From Telmatactis stephensoni (taxonomy: Eukaryota > Cnidaria > Anthozoa > Actiniaria > Isophelliidae), in NCBI GenBank assembly GCA_029948255.1, contig JALIZF010001919.1, positions 1,426,001 through 1,490,000 on the forward strand: DNA of 64,000 nt, in the 5' to 3' direction. Positions within the stretch are counted from its first letter, which is position 1. Each line of letters begins with the position of its first letter. The position numbers and the translations under genes were made by a program. Under the pieces are notes generated by a model. The model was not told where the DNA came from. It saw only the letters and a list, made by a program, of their open reading frames with translations, and searched no databases. Shown piece by piece: positions 1 to 20,318 of this stretch.

Positions 1-63
1 AAGAAAAACCGTAGACTTGCTGCACGTTTGGCAAGAGAAAAAAGATGGAGGAGCCGCAACTAA
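1..63 (+). CDS. C-terminal end of an unidentified gene (partial)
   Basis: Frame 1 is open from the first base and reads KKNRRLAARLAREKRWRSRN before a TAA at 61-63. The tail is very basic, like a nuclear or nucleolar protein end. A canonical AATAAA lies about 37 bases after the stop, as expected for a real 3' end. The body of the gene is left of the window, so no function is assigned. A chance open stretch of 20 codons is possible; the nearby poly(A) signal is the main support. Confidence 0.45.
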   Translation, partial: KKNRRLAARLAREKRWRSRN

Positions 64-99
64 TTTTTCCAATTTCGAGTTTTGTGTGATCCTAGTTCA

Positions 100-105
100 A
101 ATAAA
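100..105 (+). terminator. Poly(A) signal AATAAA
   Basis: Canonical hexamer 37 bases downstream of the stop codon at 61-63. It fits 3' end formation for the gene entering from the left edge. Confidence 0.4.
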
Positions 106-1009
106 ACCGCGGTATGCAAATGCGTCGTAACACGGGTGCGAAGGAATGTAGCCTGACATAATCAGCAAGCATCACGCCATCGTCATGCATTTGTACACAC
201 GGGTTTGATTCTACTCCGGCGCGTTTGAAGCACTGTATTCAAGTGAAATTTAAAAATGTTGCTTTACATATCAAATTTAATAAATTTCTGCTGCGTGTTT
301 TATGATACTTTGAGTAAGTATATCCGTGATTTTGGGCTCTAAACAGTGATGACTTGAAGAGATATCTCTTACGCCGCTTGAAAGTTAAAATTGTCGCAGC
401 TAGTGAAGCCCATATACTATCAGAAGAAAAATCATAACTCCGCCAAATGAAAACTTAAACCAGTGCAATTTACCAGAGAGAAAGAACAACAATATAGCAA
501 CGTGTTTTCAGTATTTTGGCGCATATGTTTGAGCGCCGAGTATTTCTTTTCTGCATGACAAGCTATACCTTAGTTTTTGCGACGCAAAATACGCATACAA
601 AATGTTTGCGTCTAGTACTCAAAATCGCTCTGTTTAAACTGTCTGATTTTACTATAAGTATGTGTGCATGAATGTGAAGTTTTAGGCCTATGTTTTCGTT
701 TTTCAAAAGCTCATCGTAAACGGGAGCCTTAAACGTGTGATGAACCGCGGCCAGTTAGCCCATACTCTCTATGTATTAACAGCTAAGAAAGAAACGTTTT
801 ATAGGATTTTTATCCAGCTAAGGACACGCCATTTGGGCGCTTGTATAGGACGTTCGGGCGTATATACCTCAACTCATACAAGCCCTACCCTTTTCAGACT
901 TCTCCAGCCTGAAAACCCCTTTCGCCCGAACATAGAGCTATAATGCTATATATCCTGGCTATCCTGGCGTGTAACCAGTCAATAGCCAAATAGGCAGCTA
1001 AAACCCCAT

Positions 1010-1732
1010 TTACACAGTGAGCCAAACTGGCAAGGCAAGGATGAATTTCGGCAAGGATCATTCTATTTTTCGGCAAGGGAAGGATAAACTGAATTTTCGC
1101 GTGTAAGAAGTAGTGTTCTGCCTTGCCTTGCCGATCTATATTTTAGATTTCGGACTACGTGTCGACGAGCTGACCCTTTTTGCGACAAAAACGGCAACTT
1201 GCCAAATTGCACACTCGTGTAAACGCCTTACCTTGCCTGGACGATACAATCTCGTACGCCGCAGGCCGAAAGTAACGCGGGCTCTGGGTACGAGATTGCG
1301 AACGATAGAAAATTGTCTCATGGAGCATGCGTAAATACAATATTGCGCATGCCCAATCTACCAAAAGTAAGGCTAAAACGTTTTTAAACATTTTTCCATT
1401 TTTTAAATTTTTTCAAGAGGAACAGTGAACAGCACTACGGATGCTAGGTTGTAGTTAAAAAATTTCTTTGACTGGTTTTGTGTTTTTGCACTAGCTCCTT
1501 TTTCGTCGGAATATTAAGGAGATATTTCTCAATCGAATTCTGGAATCACGTCCGCCATTTTAGTTTGGATTGCGCATGCTCAGTTGTGTTATTTTACAAA
1601 TGTCTCCTTCCGTTTCCAAGAAAAGCAAGGACGGAACAACTGCGTGTAAACTATCCTTGTCGAAAACTAGAATCATCCTTGCCGAAACTTATCCTTGCCT
1701 TGGCGTTTATTTTTCCGTGTAGATGAAGTTTA
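1010..1732. mobile_element. TIR/MITE-like element, about 720 bp
   Basis: The left end (about 1010-1085) and the reverse complement of the right end (about 1650-1732) share a long diverged match. It contains GGCAAGGCAAGGAT, then TTTCGGCAAGGAT, then ATTCTA with TTTTCG. No transposase frame lies between. This is the arrangement of a non-autonomous DNA element. Edges are approximate because I did not establish a target-site duplication. Confidence 0.6.
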
Positions 1733-2108
1733 AAGGTGATGTTGCGCGGGCCGATTTTCCGCGCAACAAATGTTGCCCGTAAAGTTCACTGTAAAGTTTA
1801 TGCCGTGGAGATACAAAACGCAACTATTTTTAGCAATATTTTTGCTTAGTGAACAAGTTGCAAACGTTTGATATGAACTTTAAAAACTTTTAACGCAAAA
1901 TTATCAATTTGACCAAGTCTTGCGCGGAAAATCGTTGTTGCGACCCCGGAGTTTCTGGAGGTATAATGCGGCATTTGAGCAACTCAAAGAACCCCTTAGC
2001 CTATCTCGTCCCCAGAGCCGATTTTTCTTACTGCGCATGCTCGAAGAGATTGCCCCTTAGCCTGCCCATCTCAGTGGCTACTGACTGGTCAGCAAACCTA
2101 CAACTTTT

Positions 2109-2192
2109 TTGAAAAGACGATAAAATGACTCTGCTCTAGATAGTCAGGTTAGTAGTCAGAACTAGGCTTCTAGCTAGTTTTATCGTCTTTCT
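2109..2192. repeat. Imperfect foldback
   Basis: GAAAAGACGATAAAA at about 2111 is the inverted partner of TTTTATCGTCTTTC near 2179-2192, with about 55 bases between. It could form a hairpin in DNA or RNA. Possibly the remnant of a small inverted-repeat element. Confidence 0.45.
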
Positions 2193-3050
2193 AAATGAAG
2201 AGCATTGAACCATCTACTGAGATAACTGAAAACTCTTATGTTATCGGTATATTACCCGGATAACGTTTTCGCAACCGACTGACAGACAAGAGTTTTCAAT
2301 GAAAGTAGCTTTTCCGAGAAAAAAACAAAAAGCAATATGCTAAGTTTTTCAGTGAAAGAAACAATTGTTTGGAAATTCCAGGCATATGACTGAGACGATA
2401 ATCCGTTTCATAAGAACATGTACCATTGAGTACTCCTGCTGACTGTTTGAAAACCGCTTAAAAGAGTGAAAAACAAAACTTTGAGTGTAACGATTGTAGG
2501 TTCAAATCGCAAAGTTGCGGAAAACAGCTTGAGCCTCTGCGGCACCACGGACTGTTCCGACGGTTATTGACTGTACAGCGGGATCAGCCAGTAAGGTCAG
2601 CTGACCACAAAAATCCTCCATCAAGACAAACTGTTCTTGAATGTGAACATCTGTATGGTTATCTGATCCATAAATGGCGCGTTGGAATGCACTTCAAAAC
2701 CCCAAACCACTCGGGACTTCTCTATTTTGCCGATTAAACCAAGCTGAGCGAGACTTGTTCGTGACTCTACGAGGTCATAGCAAATTGTGAAAAACCTTTA
2801 ACAAGTAGTTAAAAGCATAAAGATGACCCGGTCAAACAGTTAAAGAATAAAGCGTTTGATAAACTAGAGTTTTTAAATGGAAAGCAAACAAGAAGGATAA
2901 ATAAATTATCTATCAAAGATAAAGTTTCAGAATTGGAAAACCAAACGGAAACGGAACGGGAAGACTCTACTTTAGGTTGCGAGCTTGTCGCTTGAAAGTG
3001 TATCCTTGATCCTAAGCATGCTAGAAATCCATGATATCATTAAAACTCAA

Positions 3051-3112
3051 TTTTGTCTCTGAGTTTTGTCTCTGAGTTTTGTCTCTGAGTTTTGTCTCTG
3101 AGTTTTGTCTCT
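3051..3112. repeat. 13-bp tandem repeat, about 4.8 copies
   Basis: Four perfect copies of GAGTTTTGTCTCT run from 3061 to 3112, preceded by a 10-base partial copy. This is a minisatellite. The open frame on the minus strand across it is a product of the repeat, not a gene. Confidence 0.9.
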
Positions 3113-4481
3113 GCAGCTTTGTCTTAAGTGCTTCAAAGTGCGTGAAACTAGGAAAAACGAACCGAAACGCACTTCATGATGGATGGAATTGACCCCAAGA
3201 AACCACTTTTGTGCAGATGTGCATGACATCTAAAATGCCATGTAAATCTGACTAATTGATTGGTGAATTTATTTTCTTAGCAGTCTAGTAATTACGGGTA
3301 GAATAACGTGTGATTTCAGTAACGGAGACTATTATCTCAGGCCCTAGTTAGGGCATAGAGCAAAAAAAAAAAAAAAAAAAGCCACCCAAATATTTAAACG
3401 ATGAAAAGTAAAAAAGGTTGCAAAATTCAGGCAAAATGCTATGTGGTCTTGACATACTTTATTTTCAAGCTGCCACGGCGTATTTTGAGTGTTCAAAACC
3501 TCTCTTGTTTTGACTGTTATACGACTTTTAAATCCCTAAATACATGACCTTGGTATTTTCAGGTCATTTGTGCATTATGGCCAGACGACTCCTGGAGTTT
3601 ACCGAAGTAATTCCACAGATTTGAACGAAATTATATCGAACTCAAAATACCAAATCTCGATATAGTGATCGAGGAAATATTTGTTTAGAGGTCGAGGGAA
3701 CAATGTTAGGATTTCTTGTACCATGTAATGATATCCGTTTAGAAGTTTAGGCGGGAAGAGTTAAGTCTTCTTCTTCAGTTCTTTGCCACTTGGTAATGTG
3801 TGGGTATGTTCCTTCTCATTTGTAGGGCGGGTATCGGTGATGACATCAGACTACGCGTAAGATTTATCAAAATAATAGCTTTTGTATGTTAATGTCCAAT
3901 CGGATGCCTCATCGGACTGTCAACTCGTGACATACGAAACCCCCTTACAGGAGATGATGGGTCAGCTCCCCTGCACGGCTAGAGAAAGGCGATACTCTGA
4001 TTCTGGAAGCTAATATTTTTTCCAGTGCTCGTTCATTGACGAAGTATTGTCGTCGTAAACGCTGTTGACTTTGGAGTCTTTTTCTTGTGGCAGCTCAAAG
4101 ATGGGACTAATTTGTGCCGCTGAGTGAGTTGTTATCGTATCTGAGTTCGGGACAGTTTCTTTATTTGTCACACGTTTGTTGGAAGATGTAACCACAAGCA
4201 CGGTGAGTTTGGTTTCTTTGAGTCGTTTAATCTATTGAATCGTGCCCTAATCGTTGTAACAACATTCTTTAAGAAACATGTAAGTACCGTACGGACTTAC
4301 ACAAAGCCCAATTCAAACAACCATTCAAACCATTATTGTATTTACCGCGTTTATTTAATAACGGATAGAGATGCGTCTCGTTGATCACTTAAACAGAGAA
4401 ATGGTTTCCTCACGTTCCTGTTATCTCAAATTGTTTACTTATATTCGTTTTAACTGTAATTCATTTGGAATTTATTTGTAG

Positions 4482-4613
4482 AAATCCACCTTTGATTGAC
4501 CCATTACCTTTCCTTGTGTTGTAAACTTGTCAAGGTGAGGGCATTTGGTTTGAAATCGAGCCAAGAAGAGTAGACAAGCTTAAGGACGTGCTGTGGATAA
4601 TATTAACTTTACC
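4482..4613 (+). other. Putative 5' UTR of Gli with upstream intron
   Basis: A good acceptor (TTATTTGTAG) ends at 4481. A good donor (GGTGAGTTT) sits at about 4201. A leader intron of roughly 280 bases between a non-coding first exon and the exon with the Gli start codon is therefore plausible. Another possible donor lies near 4535. This is inferred from splice signals only. Confidence 0.3.
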
Positions 4614-12602
<7,989 letters not shown>

Positions 12603-12956
12603 GTAAAAGATTGAGGCCTTCAATGCAAAATGTACAGGGAAAAAATGATTGATTATGTAAGAATGAGAAACTGAGGCTCAATTTCCTTTTGGAGGTATTT
12701 GCAATCAGAGTTTTTTATGTGCTTCAATGTAAATTAACATAAAAAATTCAATATGGACAACAAAATAGTGCAACTTGTCATACAATACTGTGTTGCACAT
12801 AGAAATATTGCTGTGCACCATAAAGTACTTGTACAACTGTAAAGCTGACATTTTGATCAACAGTAAAATTTGAGCTTCCCATTGATAATATGTACCACTT
12901 TGTTGTGTAACTTGTCATGCAGCAATTTTAATAATAGCTTTTGCAATGAGTGGTAG

Positions 12957-13077
12957 ATTAGAGTTCGTATGACTGTGAAAACAACACAAATCTTGAATGC
13001 TTTTATAGACATCACAGAACTGACATGGTCACAGATTGGCATGGTCCCTTCCACACTCATACAAAATATGCTCTAAT
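12957..13077. mobile_element. Short inverted-end element downstream of Gli (family M1, copy 1)
   Basis: Begins ATTAGAGTTCGTATGACTGT and ends with an inverted relative, CACACTCATACAAAATATGC then TCTAAT. The same family occurs at 36839-36988: both share TCGTATGACTGTGAAAAC, TTATAGACATCAC, a CTGACA block and the inverted end. It lies 355 bases past the Gli stop, so probably within the 3' UTR. Confidence 0.7.
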
Positions 13078-13857
13078 ATATAAGAGCATTATGAGACAAG
13101 CTGTACCATTTTGTTGTTTATATTTTTGAACCATGACTTTAAGAACAGAAAATTCAAATTCAAATCACTGCTTCTATCATCCAAGCAAGCGTTGCTCAAA
13201 TGCAGGTTTTAGTTTATTACTCTGCTAGAAAATGCTTCTACCAAAGTTGATTTATAACTCAGTTCACTGACTTTTAGCAGAGCAATTACAAGACTTTTGG
13301 AATTACTTTCTGACATGATTGTGCAGTTCTGATTTCTTCATTTGTTATGTAATAATCAGCCATAATAGATATACTGTACCTTTTTCAGCTTAGCATATAT
13401 ACATGTACATATAATGGAACTTGTATTGAAAAATGTATTGCTATTTACAGATTGTATAGTTCTGTCATTTTGAATTCATTCACATATTTTTTTAGTGATT
13501 ACAACTTTTAAGTGTTCAAATGCATGCAAAGATTTTGCATTCCAATTCTGAATTGAAGAGTGGTTTTGACATGCTTTTTACATTATCTGTATTAATATAT
13601 TAGCAATAGTAGACTTATCTGCAAAACTTTTGCAGATGAATTTATTTGTAAACCTGCATCTTAAAGCTAACCATATGCATCTGCAAAATGCCTATTTAAA
13701 AATGTCTATAGTCATCAAAAGTTAGTTTTTATGAACAACAAATGAATTCAATTGTAAAATTTATAAAAAAATCAAAATCCAACAATATTTTCAATATATT
13801 ATAATTACCTTCTCTAATTAATATTAGCAAAGAAATTAGCCTAGCACTTATGTTACA

Positions 13858-13863
13858 AATAAA
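13858..13863 (+). terminator. Candidate poly(A) signal of Gli
   Basis: AATAAA in ACAAATAAAAAAG, 1.26 kb after the stop codon. A second hexamer follows near 13974. Assignment to Gli is by position only. Confidence 0.3.
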
Positions 13864-14418
13864 AAAGTTTACAATGCCTATTTCCATTTCAGTCTCTACT
13901 TTTATAAATTAGCCATACTTATGTGTACAGTATATGTGAGCAGACTTAGGGATGGAACAGTTCAACAGTTCTAATAAATAACATGGCACTAATCAGTTTT
14001 ACAGACATTTCAGCAGTATGATGGAGCAATGAAAGAGTATTTATATAGTAGGTGAATAAACCAAACAAAAGTCTAAATATATTTAGTAAGAAAGTGCTAA
14101 ATTTGCTAATTCAGCATAGGTTGCTCCCAGAGGATGTGCATGTCCATAATATTATTCACATTCAATATACATGGTTGTGGGAGTGGCTGACCTTAGGGAA
14201 ATTGGAGCTGGACTAATAAAATGGCTGTAAAGGAGACTACATGTACTAATCAATAGGGATATGCCTCTTTAATAATGTAGAGAATAATTGGTAAGGTAGG
14301 GTAAGTAAGAGTAAAGTAGAGAGTTATCTGTAAGGTGTTTATTTGCATATCTATTGAAAACAAACACTCAAGATTTGCTCATTAAATAAATTTCAAATTA
14401 TTATAATTTTAATTTTTT

Positions 14419-14692
14419 ACAGTGCTATGTTTTGAACTATTACCACTACCACAAAGTTTTTGAATACTTTTTTACATCTTTTTGACAATTTGAAATATTT
14501 GCCACTAACCAATCAGATATGATGCCTCGATAGGCAGAGTTTGTACATCATACATCGTTACATCTATCCAAATGATCAAAGTGGAGTGCTGATATCTAAT
14601 TGATTAGTGGTATTCAAAGTTGTCAAAAAGATGTCAAAAGGTAATCAAAAACTTGGTGGTAGTGGTTGTGGTTTGAAGCAGAGCACTAGTGT
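14419..14692. mobile_element. MITE-like inverted repeat, about 275 bp
   Basis: The left arm runs ACAGTGCTATGTTTTGAAC, then ACCACTACCAC, AAGTTTTTGAATAC and ACATCTTTTTGACAA. The reverse complement of the right arm repeats this order (AGTGCTCTGCTTCAAACCAC, ACCACTACCACC, AAGTTTTTGATTAC, ACATCTTTTTGACAA). The arms are over 100 bases each, diverged by indels, around a short centre. No coding sequence. Confidence 0.75.
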
Positions 14693-15855
14693 AAGAGTAC
14701 TAAACAACTCAAAAAAATAATATATCACTAGATGAAATCACACACATTTTTATTAAAATCTAAAAATAATATACGGTATATTCTTTAAGAAATGGAAGTA
14801 AAAACCAAAGCAATTTTCAATTTAAAAGCAAATGTTGGTTGTCCAAAACTCTGATAAAGCACACTTTAATTGATTAACAAAGGAAATACCTTTTTTCACA
14901 CTTAAATTTGAGGAATCAGAAAAAAATAATGTATCATATCTGGATGTGCATCAAACTCATGTTACTTTTGAAAATACCTTAAATTAAATAGTTACTATTA
15001 ATATAATTATTAGTATCCACCTTGATGAAAATAAAAGCCATAGACAAAGATAAAAGACTGGCTAAATTGATACCATTTATGAAACATGATTTTATATAAT
15101 TATATGATTTGAAAATAATGGACATTTTAATGGGCAAATTGTTAAAGATAGGATACATTATTTTGATTTAGTGATACTTGTTATTTAAACAGATAAGTAT
15201 TAATATAAGTGACAAATTTAGAATTTACAGACCATGCGGCAGGACCACATAATTATTATGTGTATATCCATAGGTTTGTATTTAGAAGGACATTCTGTGA
15301 TTATTATAATTTATGACAACCACTCCTTATATTGTACCCACACTCCAGTTATAACCTGTACGTAACACAGTTCTTTAAGGCACGACTGATCGGCTATCAA
15401 TTTTTCCTGTGGAGAGAATTATGAGTCAAGTCTTCAGTGCTCATAATTATGTATTAACAGTTTTAACTCAGGAGGGTTATTAGACCGTGTTTAGGTGATT
15501 CTATTTACCAAATGACCATGCAAAAATGATGTTCATGATATCTTCACTAGTGAAGATATGGAAAATACTGTATGTTGCTTGGGACCCTAATGTAGTTTCG
15601 TATGAAATTTTTAAGTACATGTAGCATATTTCCCAGTAAAACACAAGTTTATGTCTACATGTATATTAATGATAAAAGCAAATTTTCCACAACCTACAAT
15701 GACCCAAATTTTGCAGGCAACCAGCAGAAATCTGCTGGCTTTGAAACAGGCTGTTCTGACTATGAAGTTTGTCTTTACTCATCTCCTGACTTGCCTCACC
15801 CTTCATGCCACCAAAATCCCATTGAAACTGACCTTGACAACCTCTGCTAACTTAC

Positions 15856-17823
15856 CTATAAATACAGATGGTTGTTGCCTGAGCCAGGGTGTGTTTCTTC
15901 TAAAACCAAATGGCCCATGCCATCCATTGATTGGTGGAAGACCATCAAGGAACAGACTGTGTCCACTGACTTGAGGCCTAGAATGACCTAAGTTGGAAAA
16001 GATAATGATTAAGGGATAATATTCTTATTGAGAAGGGGGTTTTACAACAATTTATATAATGACTGACACTCTTTACTGTTTATATAAAAGGGAAACATTT
16101 TCTTAGAAAAGTGGTATATTAAATGGGTAAGGGTTTCCACCTTGGAGAAGAGCCTACCTGTATAAATCTTGGTTGAGTTCCCTTTCTCCTTTGTGGTACA
16201 TAATTAGCAGTTCTAACTTTTTACATAGATACAGTATAGGCATCCACTGAGAGGTTACTGATTTTTTATCTATCCATTCAATTTATTTATTTTCCAGTAT
16301 AGCCTACTCCTCTTTATGTGAAGATTGCTGTCACTAAAAATTAGTAATTACCCTACCACAGTTCATACCAGTATTAACCAGAGATTTTACAACTGGTAGT
16401 CCCAAATTTGAACTAACCAGTACTTGCCAATTACTGTAAGTGCTCGAAGGGCATGAACCTTTATACATGATGGTGTCTTATTTTTCCAGTGAAAGTAGCC
16501 AGTAGGCCACTGACACTTCTCAAAACATTATTTTGTCATGATAGTAGACTGTGAACAGACCCACTATTCCCAACAGATTGAGTAAAGATCAGTTTTTGAG
16601 CATACCAGTTCACATGGAAAATGATGAGCATTCTTGCTTCATTAGTGAGCTCAAGCACCAAGAATGTAGAATGCCATGAACGCAGGAGAGGTGCTCATGC
16701 CATCAGTTGCCGCGGCGGATCTGTTATAGATTGACATTGTATCCTGTGGCAACCAATGGCACGTGCCCCTTTCATACGTTTGCAGCGTAAGAACTACGTT
16801 CTTGGTGCTTAAGCTCGCTGTTATGTTCTTACCTGCTCCTGCACTGTTTCTATATCTTAAGTATGTTCCCATCATCCCTTTAGTGTAGAATTTATCCATC
16901 TGTTTTCCAGCAATGGAGTCTCCTGGAGGGGCCTGAAGGGGAAACACATAAAATTGATTGGGTATAACCTCTGGAAATGGCAAAGCAAAATTTATTACTT
17001 GCTGAAATATGTGCAGCATTCGACCTTTCACGTACATTGCCAACTGCATGATATTTTATAACTCTAAATATTTAAAGAATTTTTATAGAATTTTGTTTTG
17101 TTTTGTTGTTTTGCTAGATCCCTTCTTTGCTCCTAATTTCTGCAACCATGATAAGTTTCAATCACCAATTCTATCAATAAGGTTCCACATGAGCTAGCTA
17201 ATTTACATGTAATCCTCAAAGTAAACAAGCTATAAAGCAATTAAACATGACGCCAGATCGATATTTGATCAATCAAAAGAGTATACCGTAGAGTCTATTA
17301 AATATATAATTAGCATAAAATGGTTCCATGACCAATAGAAAACTCAAACATTCTCATAAGCACTTTCTGAAAATTATGTTATATTTCCTAAGTACAGGGA
17401 AATAAAGAAAAAATTGCTTTGTTTGATAATTTTGTGATCAACTCGTGTGATGCACAATCGGCGCGCTTTGATTTCGAGTTGTGTTGTTTAGACTTGTAGA
17501 CCTTAAATTTTAGAACTTTTACAAAGACTCTACAAATTATATAAAAGAACATTAGATAAGGATACCTGCTGAGTTCTGTATAATAATCTTTGGACGAGTT
17601 TCTTTTCAAAATAATTTTTTGTATGAGGATCAACTTGAGCGTTGTACGGTGGAATGGCAGTGTTCATTTTGGGATTCGCTCGGCCTGAATCATCTGAGAG
17701 CGTACTAACTGCTATGTTATCTAAAACAAACCCTTTCTCGAGCTTTTTTAACTCTTCGGGACTCCTCTGAGGTAGCCCAGTTTTGACCCAACGAGCAAAT
17801 TTATACTTATTAACGTCGGCCAT
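15856..17823 (-). CDS. C17orf98-like protein (probable cilium/sperm-associated; last exon uncertain)
   Basis: Exons on the minus strand: 17566-17823 (residues 1-86, ATG in AAAATGGCCGAC), 16833-16932 and 15856-15987. All have GT-AG signals and consistent phase. The product shows LEKGFVLDNIAVST, then AIPPYNAQVDPHTKNYF, TYLRYRNSAGAGHS, and GPFGFRRNTPWLRQQPSVF. These follow, in order, the human C17orf98 protein (about 154 residues) as I remember it. That family is uncharacterised and is usually discussed with ciliary and sperm proteins, so a ciliary role is inference. After VFI one base of a codon remains, so a short final exon is needed. A candidate is 15375-15406 (acceptor TCTCCACAG, then about ten codons and TAA), but it is weakly supported. 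Confidence 0.82.
16643..16820. mobile_element. Inverted-end element in an intron of the C17orf98-like gene
   Basis: Left end TAGTGAGCTCAAGCACCAAG then AATGTAG. The right end is its inverted copy, CTACGTTCTTGGTGCTTAAG then CTCGCTG, ending at 16820. It lies in intron 2, and its inner right edge is 13 bases from the exon 16833-16932 donor. Non-coding MITE-like element. Confidence 0.7.
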
Positions 17824-18948
17824 TTTCTCTGCAATGTTACGGGAAGTACTTTGTGGTATCTACTGACAACGTTGCTATGGGAACTTTCCACGTGACCAAG
17901 CTATTAAAAAATTCTCCCAGGGGTCCCTGCAACAAGAAATTAAATATGATAACATTTAGAAATTGTTTATCTGCAAGTTAAAAATTGTTGTACCACTTAC
18001 GTTAATGAGATTCTCGAACACAAGCTTTTTTTGTCGTTTTGTTCTAGAATATATTCTTTTTTTCTCTCTCTTTCGTAGATGATGATATGATGGGAATTGG
18101 TCATCAATTGTACTATTCACGATCACATATGGTATTGGCAGAGATGCAGAACTACCGAATAAAACCAATCTTCAGACAATGAAATAATTTGAAGAAAATC
18201 ACATTTTAATTGTTTTTGTTTGAAGCATGTGTTTGTGTGACGTCATAAATGAACCATGTTGAGGCTTGGCGCCAAAATTTGAAATTTTGAAACTTAAGTT
18301 GCCAGAGAACTGGGAGAACAATCTGAAGGATCGAAAAATCACATTTCATGTTTCTAAAATGTAAATTTCACTTCAAAATTAGGAGCCTAGTCAAAATAGA
18401 TTTTAAGCGATCATTACAATTGTATCTAAGAAATATTAGTCAGATAATAAACGACGTCATCCAAGCTGACATGTTTCAGCTTCGAAGCGTCTTTTATAAA
18501 CACCAAAATGAGATTTTTTTTTCAATGACGAGCAATAATGGCGAAAAGCGCCAAAAACTAGACCTTCGTGCGAGTTTTAATCCAAATTTTCGTTCTGAAT
18601 TAACACCCAAATTCCTTTTCTACCGGTTAGAAACTGATGTTCCAAAAAAAATCCTGTTTAAAACAGATTTTTCAGATTGTACAAAGACTTTTTAATTTCT
18701 TAATTGAAGTTGTGTTGGGATTAAGCTTTTTCTGAAGCTGAATATATAGAAAATATTCAGCAAACGAGCAAATGAAGGCCTAAACCTCATTTTCGATCCC
18801 GAAATATTTGCTTTGAATTACCACTTTGATTCAACTTTCATCCGAGTCGGCCAAAACTACTTACAAACGACTTAATCTTCTTTCTGACAGAAATGACTAA
18901 GGAGTTTTGGCCGTTCACTACTCGAACTTGAAAAAATCCCCTCTTAAT
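17824..18948. other. Spacer upstream of the C17orf98-like gene
   Basis: Probably holds the promoter of the minus-strand gene, but I see no TATA box. A plus-strand frame at 18348-18695 (115 codons) is open, but AT-biased and without recognisable motifs. A minus-strand frame at 17956-18168 ends at a good donor but has no ATG. Neither is annotated as a gene. Confidence 0.4.
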
Positions 18949-19249
18949 AATATATATGAAAAATTTTCTCGATTCTGATTGGCTGAGAGCAGCGATGTTA
19001 ATTATAATCACCAACATAGCTGGAAAAAGTAATTTGCACTGCAGTGCAAATTAGTATAGGAAATCGAACGGGTCCGTGTGCAATTTGAAAATCATAACTA
19101 TTTAATATTACAATTTCCGAGAAAGGATTTTCCTGCTAATTTTGTTGAAAAAGCGAGAAACGTTAGTGAAAAATCTCTGGAGCGCCGCGCTAAATGGCGT
19201 AGCGATTATGTGGCATCGCGCGCTCAAACTGGCTCTGGCAACTGAGCAA

Positions 19250-19309
19250 CTGTCCGATTACAACTGTCCTATTACAGGTGTCCAATTACAGCCAACTGTC
19301 CATTTACAC
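19250..19309. repeat. Degenerate GTCCNATTACA short tandem repeats
   Basis: Four near-adjacent units: GTCCGATTACA, GTCCTATTACA, GTCCAATTACA and GTCCATTTACA. Related units (GTCCAATTT, GTCCAATTA) recur through 19350-19530. They lie inside the M2 element. Confidence 0.7.
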
Positions 19310-20218
19310 TGAGAAATTGTAATAGTTATGATTAGTATATGTAATAGGACTGTGGCCTCGTCCAATTTTGGCACTCCTCGGAATTTTTGTCGTCCAATTA
19401 TTTTCAAATTGGACAAGCATTGAGTCCTTTTACTTATTAATTATATAGCTGCCTGTATCCCAAGTATTATGAGCACTCGTTTTTATTCTCTGGTAAATTG
19501 TCCAATTTCAAGTGTCCAATTTAAGAAAAATTGCATGGACAGTCAACCAGAATGTTGACAATATGTGATTTAGAGGCAACTATATAATTAGACTTCAGAA
19601 ATCGTACTATACATGGTAGCTAGGCTCACTGGCTGGACTCGTCAAAACTGTAAGTTTTTAAAAATTTTAAGCAATTTATTTTTTATTTGATGAACATTCC
19701 TCGGGAATAGACATTTTTGGTCACTTAGGACGGTTTAAAAAGTAAACTTTCTTATGAAGAGAGACTTACAAGGCCCCATTGACATGATTTTTTCCCTCAA
19801 CATGTTGTATTCGTAGTAAAACCTGTTAGTGAGGGTGCCTGTGAAATTCATTTTTTGCGCTCCCTTCGATGGATAAGATTAACTATATAAATTTACAAGT
19901 TCGAGGCTAAATACCTACATTACATAGTGTACAATGTTTCGATATTTGGATGACAAAATATTACTTTTCTCTACTAAGGTAGAGTTTCTACAGTATAATA
20001 GTCACGTATATATATGGATCTATCAGTATTTATTATTGTATATATGAATGTCATTTTTAAATTTTAAGTAGGATATATTTTATATTTTTTGATTTTTAGG
20101 ATTTTATATTTTATATAAGTTATATTTAAGTCAAGTTAAGTTACAGATTTGATTTTTTTTTACAATATTTTTTTTGGAGCGCATTAGATCATATGTATAT
20201 GTATTTTGCGCCTTATAA

Positions 20219-20318
<100 letters not shown>

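Larger units (their letters stand above)
106..4481. other. Intergenic spacer upstream of Gli, repeat-rich
   Basis: No convincing coding exon on either strand. Open frames here lack splice context and family resemblance. It holds a TIR element (about 1010-1732), a foldback near 2110-2192, a 13-bp tandem array (3051-3112) and an A-tract near 3362-3380. A sequence with a CTCGTACCCAGAGCC-like core and a nearby GCGCATGC/GCATGC motif occurs in opposite orientations at about 1275-1330 and 2005-2045, so another dispersed repeat is probably present. Confidence 0.5.
12603..14418 (+). other. Gli 3' UTR and flank
   Basis: AT-rich non-coding sequence after the Gli TGA. The first AATAAA-like signals I find are near 13858 and 13974, which would make a 3' UTR of about 1.3 kb containing the M1 element. 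The true cleavage site is unknown. Confidence 0.4.

Noticed and set aside
4010..4201. 63-codon minus-strand frame upstream of Gli
   Set aside because: No splice context on that strand and no family motif. The base composition matches spacer, and a plus-strand donor-like site at its edge fits a Gli 5' UTR exon better.
17956..18168. Minus-strand frame ending at a good GTAAGT donor
   Set aside because: No ATG in frame and a stop just upstream. It could be a non-coding first exon, but coding use is not supported.
18348..18695. 115-codon plus-strand frame
   Set aside because: AT-driven Phe/Lys/Asn/Ser composition, no domain or signal, no splice or promoter support.
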